Of a stretch of 50,129 nt of DNA, positions 30,023 to 38,298 are shown piece after piece. The stretch is taken from assembly GCF_022513585.1 (NCBI RefSeq), contig NZ_JAKWBF010000037.1, forward strand, positions 1 to 50,129, read 5' to 3'. The notes below the pieces were generated by a model, which saw only the letters and a program-made list of their open reading frames with translations, was not told the DNA's origin and did not search any database. The first letter of the stretch is position 1. Each line of letters starts with the position of its first letter. The position numbers and the translations under genes were made by a program. The DNA is from Gordonia gummivorans. GTDB lineage: Bacteria; Actinomycetota; Actinomycetes; Mycobacteriales; Mycobacteriaceae.

Positions 30023-30082
30023 GGCCTGGCGGAAAAGGTTGTCCTTTTCCCTTGACCAGGAGCCGCGCCTTTTCGCCAGGCC
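30023..30082 (+). promoter_or_regulatory. Nested alternative hairpins before the tail chaperone gene
   Basis: The arm GGCCTGGCGGAAAAGG (30023-30038) can pair with CCTTTTCGCCAGGCC (30068-30082; one bulged G). Its 3' end AAAAGG can instead pair with the nearer CCTTTT (30043-30048) over a TTGT loop. The two structures exclude one another, the layout of an attenuator, and sit between a very highly expressed gene and a weakly expressed one. Confidence 0.5.
30053..30067 (-). repeat. Long-range inverted repeat flanking the tail tube gene, right arm
   Basis: TGACCAGGAGCCGCG is the exact reverse complement of 29083-29097. It lies inside the loop of the long hairpin at 30023-30082. Confidence 0.6.
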
Positions 30083-30133
30083 GGGGCAGGCTCCTGATCG
30101 CGCCACCACCCATCACGAAAGGTTCCTGGTCAC

Positions 30134-30655
30134 ATGCCTGTACCCGAGGGCTACGCTGTCGCCCCCACATCCACCGACCACCTGGTCAAGATTGCCGTCC
30201 CGATCCCCGGCCGCGACCCCATCCTCATCGAGGCACCCAAGCTGTCATGGCTGACGCCCGACGAGGTGGAGAAGTACCAGGAGTGGCTGCAGCCCATCCT
30301 GGACGCGGAGAAGGAAGTCACCGACTGGCACATCGCGAACGACGACCTGCCGGAGGAAGTGACTCCGGAGATGGTGTCTGCGTGGCATGAGGCCAACGAC
30401 GATCTCCCCGAGGATCAGCGCGCACCACTCCCGAGGGAGCGCGCACCCTTCCCGGACGAGGCCAAGGCGAAGGCCGATGCGGTGCAGGTCCGTGAGGTCA
30501 CCCTGCGGTGGATCAAACCGTACGTCTCGGCTGCTGAATACAAGACGCTGGTGACCTCGAAGAAGATCCCCGAACGCACCATCGAGTGGATCAAGGAACA
30601 ACTCACCTCGCCGGACATCACAGTGGGGGAATCCGAAGCCTCCACCAGCTCCTGA
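30134..30655 (+). CDS. Tail assembly chaperone, short form
   Basis: A 173-aa protein equivalent to lambda gpG. It binds the tape measure and recruits tail tube subunits. Helical, acidic, with repeats of NDDLPE (WHIANDDLPEEV and WHEANDDLPEDQ). Near its 3' end a slippery run GGGGGAA (30625-30631) lets some ribosomes shift to the -1 frame and make the longer product. Confidence 0.85.
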   Translation: MPVPEGYAVAPTSTDHLVKIAVPIPGRDPILIEAPKLSWLTPDEVEKYQEWLQPILDAEKEVTDWHIANDDLPEEVTPEMVSAWHEANDDLPEDQRAPLPRERAPFPDEAKAKADAVQVREVTLRWIKPYVSAAEYKTLVTSKKIPERTIEWIKEQLTSPDITVGESEASTSS

Positions 30656-31056
30656 AAGAGCATGGGGAGGCCGTCGAATACGACCTGATCGACCGCGGGC
30701 TACGGCTGCGGGATCTCGGGAAGCCGTGGTTGTCGTGGCCGGACCTGCGGGCGATCGTCAGCCGTGCCAGTTCTGATCCGTCGATGCAACTGCATCGGGC
30801 GATGAATCCGGATTGGCGTTTCTCTGACCCGGCGGTGTTCCTTCTGTCCGAGATCGCGACGATTGTGTCGTGGCAGCGGTACGTCACGGTGTCGCCGCGG
30901 TACGAGCGCCCAGAGGATGTTCCGCCGGTGTTTCTTCCGGCTACGTACGGGCCGCAGCGGGATTCATTTGATCAAACGACAGAGCCGGACCGGTCGGATA
31001 GCGATGACAGGGCGCGCGCCGCGGCGGCCGAGGTGCGCGCCGAGATGGCGCGTTAG
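30134..31056 (+). CDS. Tail assembly chaperone, long form by -1 frameshift
   Basis: Equivalent to lambda gpGT. Reading in frame to GGG at 30626-30628 and then one base back (GGA at 30628-30630) continues as GIRSLHQLLKEHGEAVEYDL, giving about 307 aa. The second frame ends at 31056 and contains the conserved LRDLGKPWLSWPDLRAIVSR and AMNPDWRFSDPAVFLLSEI. It has no start codon of its own with a ribosome binding site, so frameshifting is the likely route. Position before the tape measure and the slippery run agree with this. Confidence 0.8.
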
Positions 31057-31598
31057 AACGATCGGCGGGGCTTCTTTGCAGTGAACGCCGGACCTGCAGC
31101 GTCGGTCCTCACTGGAACCGAGTTACGGCCTGGCCGCTTGGATGTTCGGCGCAGAGACTTCCCGGCGGGGGCCAGGAGTTCGACCGCAAAACCAGCAAGT
31201 CCGACCAGAACTAGCATGCACGCTGGTGCGAGTACGACCAGCCACCACCACGCCTGATAGGCGATCGTCAAGAACGTCAACACGAACACGACCAGGGCGA
31301 TGATGGCAACACCCACTGCTTCTAGTGCAGCACTGGGCGACTGGTTGCTGGTTGCAGTCGGGCTGTCCGGTGCCGGCGTATACGGCTGAGCGTCGCCCAT
31401 CTTGTTGTACTCGCCGCACCCCTGACAGTAGAGGCGCTTCTTTGCGGCCAGGATTCCGGCGGCCGCAAGCGGTGTCAGGGCAACGCCAGCGCCGACGCCG
31501 ATCACCTTAGATCGACGCGTGCGTTTCTCGGAGAAGTTTTTCCCGCCACAGTTCCAGCAGCGGAAATTGCCGTCTGAGTCGAGCTGAATGTCCTTCAT
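31053..31598 (-). CDS. Reverse-strand zinc-ribbon membrane protein (moron)
   Basis: 181 aa, opposite to all surrounding tail genes. The N terminus has a zinc ribbon: FRCWNCGGKNF and LYCQGCGEYNK. A hydrophobic stretch (VIGVGAGVALTPLAAAGILA) lies between the knuckles. Two more transmembrane segments follow at about 93-115 (VGVAIIALVVFVLTFLTIAY) and 116-140 (WWWLVVLAPACMLVLVGLAG), then a basic tail. A -10-like TACTAT (complement 31608-31613) lies 9 nt before the ATG, which suggests a leaderless or near-leaderless transcript. It could be expressed from the prophage, for example to exclude other phages. Homology not recognised. Confidence 0.7.
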   Translation of the reverse strand: MKDIQLDSDGNFRCWNCGGKNFSEKRTRRSKVIGVGAGVALTPLAAAGILAAKKRLYCQGCGEYNKMGDAQPYTPAPDSPTATSNQSPSAALEAVGVAIIALVVFVLTFLTIAYQAWWWLVVLAPACMLVLVGLAGFAVELLAPAGKSLRRTSKRPGRNSVPVRTDAAGPAFTAKKPRRSF

Positions 31599-31634
31599 CA
31601 GGTGATAGTAAGACCAGGCGGCGGGGTTCCGCGA

Positions 31635-31716
31635 TAAGATGAAGCGACCCCGACAGGTGCTACCAACACCAGGCGGGGCCTAACCCACTCACTTGACGCA
31701 ACAAGGAGGGGCTGCC
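31635..31716 (+). promoter_or_regulatory. HNH-associated hairpin leader, copy 2
   Basis: TAAGAT (31635-31640) as a -10 candidate, then stem CCCCG (31648-31652)/CGGGG (31674-31678) and GGTG (31656-31659)/CACC (31667-31670) with loop CTACCAA. The lower stem differs from copy 1 on both sides so pairing is kept. From GGGGCCTAACCCACTC through AAGGAGGGGCTG to the first codons it is nearly identical to copy 1. Confidence 0.65.
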
Positions 31717-32487
31717 GTGAAGGCTACCCGCACCCGCCGACCATGTCCCACCTGTGGACAGCCGATCGATCGTGGACCCGGACAATGGGCCTACTGCTCG
31801 GACCAGTGCCGACCGACCTGCATACACCCGACATGCGACAAACCCGCACGAGGCGCTGACGACGTTTGCGCTTCACACCAGATGATGCGGTCCAGGCACG
31901 GCGAGCTGCGGCCGGACACGTGGACCAAAGACTGGGTCTGCGCTGTCTGCGGCAAGGACGTCGAGAAGGGGTCTGGACGGCGCAAACACTGCTCGACAAA
32001 CTGTCAGCAGTTGGATTCGACATCTCGCCGCCGCAGCGATGGGTCAGCGCCCAAGCTTAGACTGCGAAGGTCGGCGACTCTGAAAGCGACGGAGTTGGGA
32101 AACCGCCCACGATCGGCTTTGTGCAGATTGTGTGGGGATGAGTTCTCTCTTCTTGTGAAGTCTGGCCGCAGGCTGCAGCGGGTGGATACTCAGTGGTGCC
32201 CGAAGTGTGGCCGTGAATCTCCCGAAGCCGTCCGATTCCGTCGCTATGGGATCACCCCCGAAGAGTATTCCGCGGCGCTGGATCGCGGGTGCGAGATTTG
32301 TGGCGACAGGCCGGACTCGTTACATGTTGACCACGACCATTCCTGTTGCCCTTCTCGGAAATCCACGACGTGCGGAGGGTGCGTCAGGGGGATGATCTGC
32401 GGGCCATGCAATCGCGCACTGGGGATGATGCGTGACGATCCCGAAAGATTGCGGCGCGCGATTCTGTATTTGGAACGCGCCAAGTAG
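31717..32487 (+). CDS. Endonuclease VII-like HNH nuclease (HNH-5)
   Basis: A 256-aa protein with several CxxC modules in its N-terminal half (CPTCG, YCSDQC, CAVCG, HCSTNC, CRLCG, CPKCG), some resembling the zinc modules fused to endonucleases. The C-terminal domain is the recombination endonuclease VII fold: RRYGITPEEYSAALDRGCEI, LHVDHDHSCC, RGMICGPCNRALGMMRDD and LRRAILYLE. Start GTG behind AAGGAGG, with the first codons MKATR shared with HNH-4. The cassette, with its own leader and terminator, stands between the tail chaperones and the tape measure. Confidence 0.85.
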   Translation: MKATRTRRPCPTCGQPIDRGPGQWAYCSDQCRPTCIHPTCDKPARGADDVCASHQMMRSRHGELRPDTWTKDWVCAVCGKDVEKGSGRRKHCSTNCQQLDSTSRRRSDGSAPKLRLRRSATLKATELGNRPRSALCRLCGDEFSLLVKSGRRLQRVDTQWCPKCGRESPEAVRFRRYGITPEEYSAALDRGCEICGDRPDSLHVDHDHSCCPSRKSTTCGGCVRGMICGPCNRALGMMRDDPERLRRAILYLERAK

Positions 32488-32507
32488 GAACTACCACTAC
32501 CAAAACC

Positions 32508-32540
32508 AAAGGCGAGGTTGCGAGACGCAACCTCGCCTTT
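32508..32540. terminator. Strong symmetric terminator hairpin
   Basis: A 15-bp perfect stem: AAAGGCGAGGTTGCG (32508-32522), loop AGA, CGCAACCTCGCCTTT (32526-32540). The flanking A and T runs make it look bidirectional. It ends the HNH-5 cassette but also lies inside the late operon, 25 nt before the tape measure start. Confidence 0.75.
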
Positions 32541-32564
32541 GTCATGCCATGGAGGTGAAACCCC

Positions 32565-35500
32565 TTGACGGAGTTGGCTACTGCCTACATTTCAATCGTG
32601 GCATCCACGGATGGTATTCCTGCTCAGATCCGGCGTGCTTTGGGTCAGGCCGATGGTGAGGGGCGTCGCGCTGGGCAGTCGGCCGGCAGATCGTTTGGGT
32701 CGGCATTCACTTCTTCGATGAAGGGGCTTGCCGGGGCTGTTGGTGTCACGGCGGGTGTCGCGGGTGTGGCGGCGGCGATGAAGTCGGCGATCACGTCGGG
32801 GATGGATTTCACGTCTGCGTTGAATACGATGCAGGCGGTGTCGGGGGCGACGTCGCAGCAGCTTGCCGCGGTGTCTGCGGAGGCGCGCAAGCTCGGCACT
32901 GACAATAGTTTGTCGGCGACGTCGAGTGTGGATGCGGCGAACGCGATGCTTGAGCTGGCCAAGGGTGGGTTCACGGTTGAGCAGTCGATGGCCGCGGCGC
33001 GCGGCACACTGCAGCTCGCGGCGGCCGCACAGATTGATGCGGCGCAGGCGGCGACGATCCAGTCACAAGCGTTGCAGGCGTTCGGCAAGAGCGCTGACTA
33101 CGCGGGTAAGGCTGCCGACATCTTGGCGAACTCGGCAAACGCGTCGTCGGCCGAGATCACCGATGTGGCGTATGCGCTCCAGGCGTCGGGCACGGTGGCC
33201 AACCAGTTTGGCCTGACGATGTCCGACACCGCGGCGACGATCTCCCTGCTTGCAAACGCCGGTATCAAGGGCTCCGACGCGGGCACTCTGCTGAAGTCGG
33301 CGCTACTGGCGCTCACTGACCAGGGCAAGCCAGCGCAGGCGGCCATCAAGGAACTCGGCCTTACTGTGTACGACGCGAACGGCAAGTTCGTCGGCATGGA
33401 GTCGATGTTTGGCCAGTTGCAGGCGGCGTCGAAGCGGATGACGGCTGAGCAGTATCAGGCGGCGACCGCGACTCTGTTCGGGTCGGATGCTATGCGGCTC
33501 AGTGGGATCGCGGCGCAGCAGGGCGCAGGCGGGTTCAATGCGATGCGCGCCGCGATGGAGCGAAACGGTTCGGCTGCCGAGGTGGCCGCCGCGAAGATGC
33601 AGGGGCTCCCCGGCGCGTGGGAACGGTTGAAGAATGCCGCCCAGGATGCCGGGCTGGCGTTCTATGACGTCGTGAAGGGACCACTCACGACGGCTGCGAA
33701 TGCGGCGTCGGATGCGATCGGCCAGATGGTGTCGAAGGCGCAGTCGGCCGGGGACCGGATGGGTGAGGCGTTCAATCAGCCCGGACTGCGTGACACGCTG
33801 CGAAAGCTGGCAACTGACACAGGAAGCACGTTCTCCGGCCTGCGGGATGCTGCCGTAGGTCTCATCCAGCCCCTCGCGTCGGTCTCGGGGTCGCTGGCGA
33901 AAGCGTCTGCCGCGCTCGGGTTCTCGGGCTGGCAGATCATGCTCACTACTCTGCAGGCGGCGACTACCGTCCTGAATGCGTTGAATCCGCTCCTGGCGAC
34001 GACCGCTGGTCTCATGCAGAGTCATCAGGGGATCGTGACAGCTGCGGTCGCCGGTTGGCTGCTGTTCAAGACGGTACCCGCGCTCATGGGTCGGGTGACC
34101 GGTTCGGTCGCCGCGCTCGGAACCACCACCACAACCACCACGTCCCGAATGATGGCACTGGTGACGGCCAACAACGCCGTTGTGCAAGCAGGACGATTCG
34201 GTGCGGTGCAGATGGGCCGATTCGGATCTCAGATCGCGATGATCGGGCAACGAGTGCCGATCATTGCGCAGATGCAGACATCGTTCCTGACCGCAGCGTC
34301 TAGTGCGACCCAGTTCGGTCGCACCGCCGGAACCTTGTCGGCCGCGCTGACAGGCCTTCGTCAGGCCGGCTCGAACGTCGCGGGAGTATTCGGTGGCCCG
34401 TGGGGATTGGCCATCACCGCCGCAATCGCCTATCTCGGGTTGGCGGCGTCGGCGCACGCGGACAACACGCAGAAGGCGCGTGCGCAGTCGAAGGCTGTGC
34501 AGGATCTGGCTCAGTCTGAGGTGGAACTGGGTGCGGCGCTGCAGCAGTCGCGCGGCAACATGACGGACGACACTTGGGCGAAGGCAGGCGAACAGCTCTC
34601 CGCCTACCGACAGACCCTCGTGGCCACCGCGGACACCCACAAGTCGACGTGGGAGCAGACCAAAGAGCTGGGCGGCCTGTTCAAGCTGGCGATGCATACC
34701 AACGACGGCCAAAACCAGGCCGCGAACCAGGCGATGGCCGCCAACAAGGCGATCTCTGAGCTGAAGCTGACGAATGATCAACTGGCGAGATCGGTCTACG
34801 GGTCGGACTCGCAGTTCGGAAGCCTCGCTATGCGTCTGTCACAGACAGGTGAGGGTGGCGCGAAGGCCGCTGGCGATCTGAAAAAGCTGCGGGATGCCTA
34901 CCAGCAGCAGCGCGATCTTGCAGCGCGCGTGACGCCTGGCGTGACCGAGCTTGGCGAGGCCATGCGGATCATGGGCGACAAATCCGCCACCGCGGCGGAC
35001 AAATCGAACGCGCTCAAGGCGGCGTTGGATGCGTTGAATCCGGCGCGCACCAAGGGTGATGCGATCGCGCGGCACAACGAGACGCTCCAGCGAATCGCGG
35101 AATCGACCCAGCAGGCGATCGACAAGACCAAGGGATTCGGTGTGGCGCTGCTCGATGCGCAACTCGGCATCAACACATCCACGGAGAATGGTCAGAATCT
35201 GCGTAAGTCGTTGATGGAGTTGGTGGATGCCACTCAGGAGGCCGCAGCCAAGGGCGCGGACATGGGGGAGCGTAACCGACTCAATCAGCAGGCGCTTGTG
35301 CAGCTTGCGACCCAGTACGGCCTGACTGCTGAGCAGATCCGTGCGGCTGCAGCGAAACTCGGGCTCGATGACGTCGAGATTGTGGTGGCACTCAAGGGTG
35401 CGCCTGAGGTGATCCAGCAGTTGGCGGCGATCTCGCAGGTGTGGAACGAGACGCCCGACAAGCGTGAGATCACAGTCGAGGAGTCACAGGTGTCCCGCGA

Positions 35501-38297
35501 GACCCGCGCCCAGTTGGAGCGGTTCGGGGTCAAGGTGTCCCAGCCAGTCAATGGCATGGTGACGATCACCGCGAACGACGATGCGGCGCGCGCCAAGCTG
35601 CTGCTCATCACGCAGAACGTGAACGTCCTGAACGCACTCAAGGCGAACCCGAACATCGACCTGAACACAACACAGTTCAATGCAGGTAACGCACAGGTGC
35701 GCGCCGAACTGCAGGGGCTCGACAAGACCGCGGTATCTCCGGAGGCTGCGCTGGTCATCGACAAGCTGTTGCAGGGCAAGCAGGTGTCCATCCAAGAGTT
35801 GGAAACGCTGTCGAAGAAGACCGCCAATCCCAAGGTGGACATGGCGATTCAGGCGATCATGCAGAAGATCCAGCTCGTCAACAACGCTCTGGATAACGCA
35901 GCCAAGCCTCGCTATGCCGAGATTGTCGCGATCAATGGCGCGAATGCGGTTGGTCAGGCCAGGGATTCGAGTGGTCGCCGCCAACCGGGCGGTCGCGCGG
36001 ATGGTGCGATCGTGCGCTACGCGGCAGGCGGCATCTCCGACCTGGAAGCGTACGCCAACGGCGCCGGTTTGCGGTTCATGCAGAAGCCGACGCGCGCAGA
36101 CATTTACGCCGGCCGCGGTGACGGCACGGTGTTCGCGGAAGAGTCGACGGGCGGGGAAGCATACATTCCCCTCGCGACGGGTAAGCGTGGCCGATCCACC
36201 GACATCCTCGCCGCGGTCGCGTCGATGTTCGGCTACCAGTTGCTTCCACAAGGCGCTCTGCCTGACACGCTGTCCGGGCTGATAGGTGGTGTCGCCGGCG
36301 GTGCGCTGTCGAAGCTGCTGAAGGCCAGCAAGATTGACGGTGTCCGGCGGTTCGCCGATGGTGGCATCGTGACCGGGGCGCAACTCCGAGCGCTCGCCGA
36401 AGGGCAAGGTGCGTCGCGGCCGCTGACTGGCGCTCCCTACGTGCGCGGTGGCGTCAACTGGGGCGACTGTACGGGTGCCCAATCGGCCTTTGCTCGGTTG
36501 GCGGCGGGGCTTCCGCCGTTTGGTGGTCGCTTCTCGACCGCAAACATGGGCGACTACCTTGCGAAGCTGGGCGCGAAGTCGGGCACGAAGACGGGTGCCA
36601 TGAACTTTGGGTGGTATCACCGCGGCGGCGAGGACGGCCATGCCGCGGGCACTCTGCCGGATGGCGCGAATGTCGAGATGGGTGGCGGTAACGGCGGCGG
36701 CATGCTTGGCGGAAGCGTCGGCGCGAACGACTCGCAGTTCACGAACCGTGCCTACATCGACGTGAAGGACGAGGACCGCTACAACGGCGGCGGCAACAAC
36801 GATTCGCCGGCCGGCGGGAACAACAGCCAGAACAATCCCGACGCCGCCTACGGCGGTGGCTACAACTTCGACCCGATCTCGCAGGACTCCAACAGTTCTG
36901 GCGATACCAGCATCTCCGGTCGGGTGGGGTCGGCGGTGGGCGCGTTCATCACCGGCCAGTTGTCTGACGTGTTCAGTGTGCTGTCGCTCAACGACCAGCC
37001 AGGCTGGCTGGCGGCGATCACCGAGTACGAGCGGAAGCACAGCGAGGACGCGAAGAAAAACTACGACGCCGAGAAGAAGAAGCTCGACGAGGACTTCAAG
37101 GCTGCTGAGCAGCAACGCAAGGCTGACTATGACGCTGCGAAGTCGGCGATCGACCGCGACTACCAGTCTCAGCTGATCTCGTCGGCTGAGAAGGATAATC
37201 GGCTGCTGGCGTTGAAGAACCAGTATGAGTCCGACGAGCTCGGCCACCGTCACGACTACGAGAACGCGGTGATCCGGACGGGCCAGAAGTACGGGCAGGT
37301 GAACCAGGATTCGGTGTCGAGTCTGTCGGGTAAGCAGCGGTACGAGAATGAGCAGCTGAAGCGTAGCCAGGGGTTGCAGGCTGACCAGTTCGCGCGTGAG
37401 GTGCAGTTCGAGCGTGAGAAGCGGTCGCTGGAGAGTTTGCGGGATGCGAAGTCGATCTCGCCTGACGAGTACCAGCGCAGACTTGGTGCGCTGCAGTCGA
37501 GGTACGACGCGGACATCAGGGGGATGCGGACCCGCTACAACAACGACGACGCGGTGGCGAAGGCCGAATATGACCGGTCGCAGGCGATCTATTCGCCGCA
37601 GGACCGCTACAACCCGTCGACTGTTACGACTGAGCAGTACCACCCCAACGATCCGGGCACGAACTCGGCGGGCCGCCGCGGCGACCCGGACGGCGGTGGG
37701 CGAACGGCGAACCTCACAGGCAATTCGATCAAGGATGCGTTCAAGTCTGGGCTGCGGGAAGCATGGCAGCAAGGGCAGCCGTGGACCGATACCGATTGGA
37801 TCATCACGAAGGAGTCGAACTGGAATCCGACTGCGGTAAACCCGTCGTCGGGGGCGTTCGGTCTACCCCAGTTCCTCGGGGCCACGAAGGACAAGTACCT
37901 GCCGGATTCGTCGCCCGATCCGAAGGTTCAGGGCACCGCATACGACCACTATGTGGGTGACCGCTACCAAACCCCGATGGGTGCCCGCGCACACTGGGAA
38001 GCGAACAACTGGTACGACTCTGGCGGTGTTGGTGTCGGTACCGGCTTGATGGCCAAGAACGTCCTCACGCCGGAGCGGGTGTTGTCGCCGCGGCAGACTG
38101 AAGCGTTCGAGCAAATGGTGCGCAGCAACTTCCAGGGAGCCGGCAGCGACCAGATCGTCGCGAAGCTGGATCAGTTGATGCAAGTACTGGCGCGGTTGCC
38201 ACGCGGCGCAACCTACAACGTGGGCGACGACCGGAACGTGGAGCGGGCGCAGAAAATCGAGAAGTCGCGGCAACGCGCCGCGATGGCGGGATGGTGA
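32565..38297 (+). CDS. Tape measure protein with two cell-wall hydrolase-like domains
   Basis: 1910 aa. TTG start, fixed by GGAGG 9 nt upstream and the typical opening TELATAYISIVASTDGIPAQ. Residues about 60-350 are the phage minor-tail/TP901 tape-measure core. A hydrophobic region lies at about 470-630. Near 1300 a Cys/His peptidase-like domain appears (GDCTGAQSAFARL with Cys1302, GEDGHAAGTL with His1359). Charged coiled coil covers about 1480-1690. Near 1745-1830 a soluble lytic transglycosylase-like domain follows (WIITKESNWNPTAVNPSSGA, FGLPQF). At about 0.15 nm per residue the tail would be near 290 nm. The wall-degrading domains would help DNA entry. Confidence 0.9.
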   Translation: MTELATAYISIVASTDGIPAQIRRALGQADGEGRRAGQSAGRSFGSAFTSSMKGLAGAVGVTAGVAGVAAAMKSAITSGMDFTSALNTMQAVSGATSQQLAAVSAEARKLGTDNSLSATSSVDAANAMLELAKGGFTVEQSMAAARGTLQLAAAAQIDAAQAATIQSQALQAFGKSADYAGKAADILANSANASSAEITDVAYALQASGTVANQFGLTMSDTAATISLLANAGIKGSDAGTLLKSALLALTDQGKPAQAAIKELGLTVYDANGKFVGMESMFGQLQAASKRMTAEQYQAATATLFGSDAMRLSGIAAQQGAGGFNAMRAAMERNGSAAEVAAAKMQGLPGAWERLKNAAQDAGLAFYDVVKGPLTTAANAASDAIGQMVSKAQSAGDRMGEAFNQPGLRDTLRKLATDTGSTFSGLRDAAVGLIQPLASVSGSLAKASAALGFSGWQIMLTTLQAATTVLNALNPLLATTAGLMQSHQGIVTAAVAGWLLFKTVPALMGRVTGSVAALGTTTTTTTSRMMALVTANNAVVQAGRFGAVQMGRFGSQIAMIGQRVPIIAQMQTSFLTAASSATQFGRTAGTLSAALTGLRQAGSNVAGVFGGPWGLAITAAIAYLGLAASAHADNTQKARAQSKAVQDLAQSEVELGAALQQSRGNMTDDTWAKAGEQLSAYRQTLVATADTHKSTWEQTKELGGLFKLAMHTNDGQNQAANQAMAANKAISELKLTNDQLARSVYGSDSQFGSLAMRLSQTGEGGAKAAGDLKKLRDAYQQQRDLAARVTPGVTELGEAMRIMGDKSATAADKSNALKAALDALNPARTKGDAIARHNETLQRIAESTQQAIDKTKGFGVALLDAQLGINTSTENGQNLRKSLMELVDATQEAAAKGADMGERNRLNQQALVQLATQYGLTAEQIRAAAAKLGLDDVEIVVALKGAPEVIQQLAAISQVWNETPDKREITVEESQVSRETRAQLERFGVKVSQPVNGMVTITANDDAARAKLLLITQNVNVLNALKANPNIDLNTTQFNAGNAQVRAELQGLDKTAVSPEAALVIDKLLQGKQVSIQELETLSKKTANPKVDMAIQAIMQKIQLVNNALDNAAKPRYAEIVAINGANAVGQARDSSGRRQPGGRADGAIVRYAAGGISDLEAYANGAGLRFMQKPTRADIYAGRGDGTVFAEESTGGEAYIPLATGKRGRSTDILAAVASMFGYQLLPQGALPDTLSGLIGGVAGGALSKLLKASKIDGVRRFADGGIVTGAQLRALAEGQGASRPLTGAPYVRGGVNWGDCTGAQSAFARLAAGLPPFGGRFSTANMGDYLAKLGAKSGTKTGAMNFGWYHRGGEDGHAAGTLPDGANVEMGGGNGGGMLGGSVGANDSQFTNRAYIDVKDEDRYNGGGNNDSPAGGNNSQNNPDAAYGGGYNFDPISQDSNSSGDTSISGRVGSAVGAFITGQLSDVFSVLSLNDQPGWLAAITEYERKHSEDAKKNYDAEKKKLDEDFKAAEQQRKADYDAAKSAIDRDYQSQLISSAEKDNRLLALKNQYESDELGHRHDYENAVIRTGQKYGQVNQDSVSSLSGKQRYENEQLKRSQGLQADQFAREVQFEREKRSLESLRDAKSISPDEYQRRLGALQSRYDADIRGMRTRYNNDDAVAKAEYDRSQAIYSPQDRYNPSTVTTEQYHPNDPGTNSAGRRGDPDGGGRTANLTGNSIKDAFKSGLREAWQQGQPWTDTDWIITKESNWNPTAVNPSSGAFGLPQFLGATKDKYLPDSSPDPKVQGTAYDHYVGDRYQTPMGARAHWEANNWYDSGGVGVGTGLMAKNVLTPERVLSPRQTEAFEQMVRSNFQGAGSDQIVAKLDQLMQVLARLPRGATYNVGDDRNVERAQKIEKSRQRAAMAGW

Positions 38298-38298
38298 C

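Noticed and set aside
35484..37772. 762-codon open frame on the minus strand opposite the tape measure
   Set aside because: Low-complexity Arg/Val/Leu composition typical of a reversed GC-rich frame; no motif, no promoter, and the sense gene is certain.
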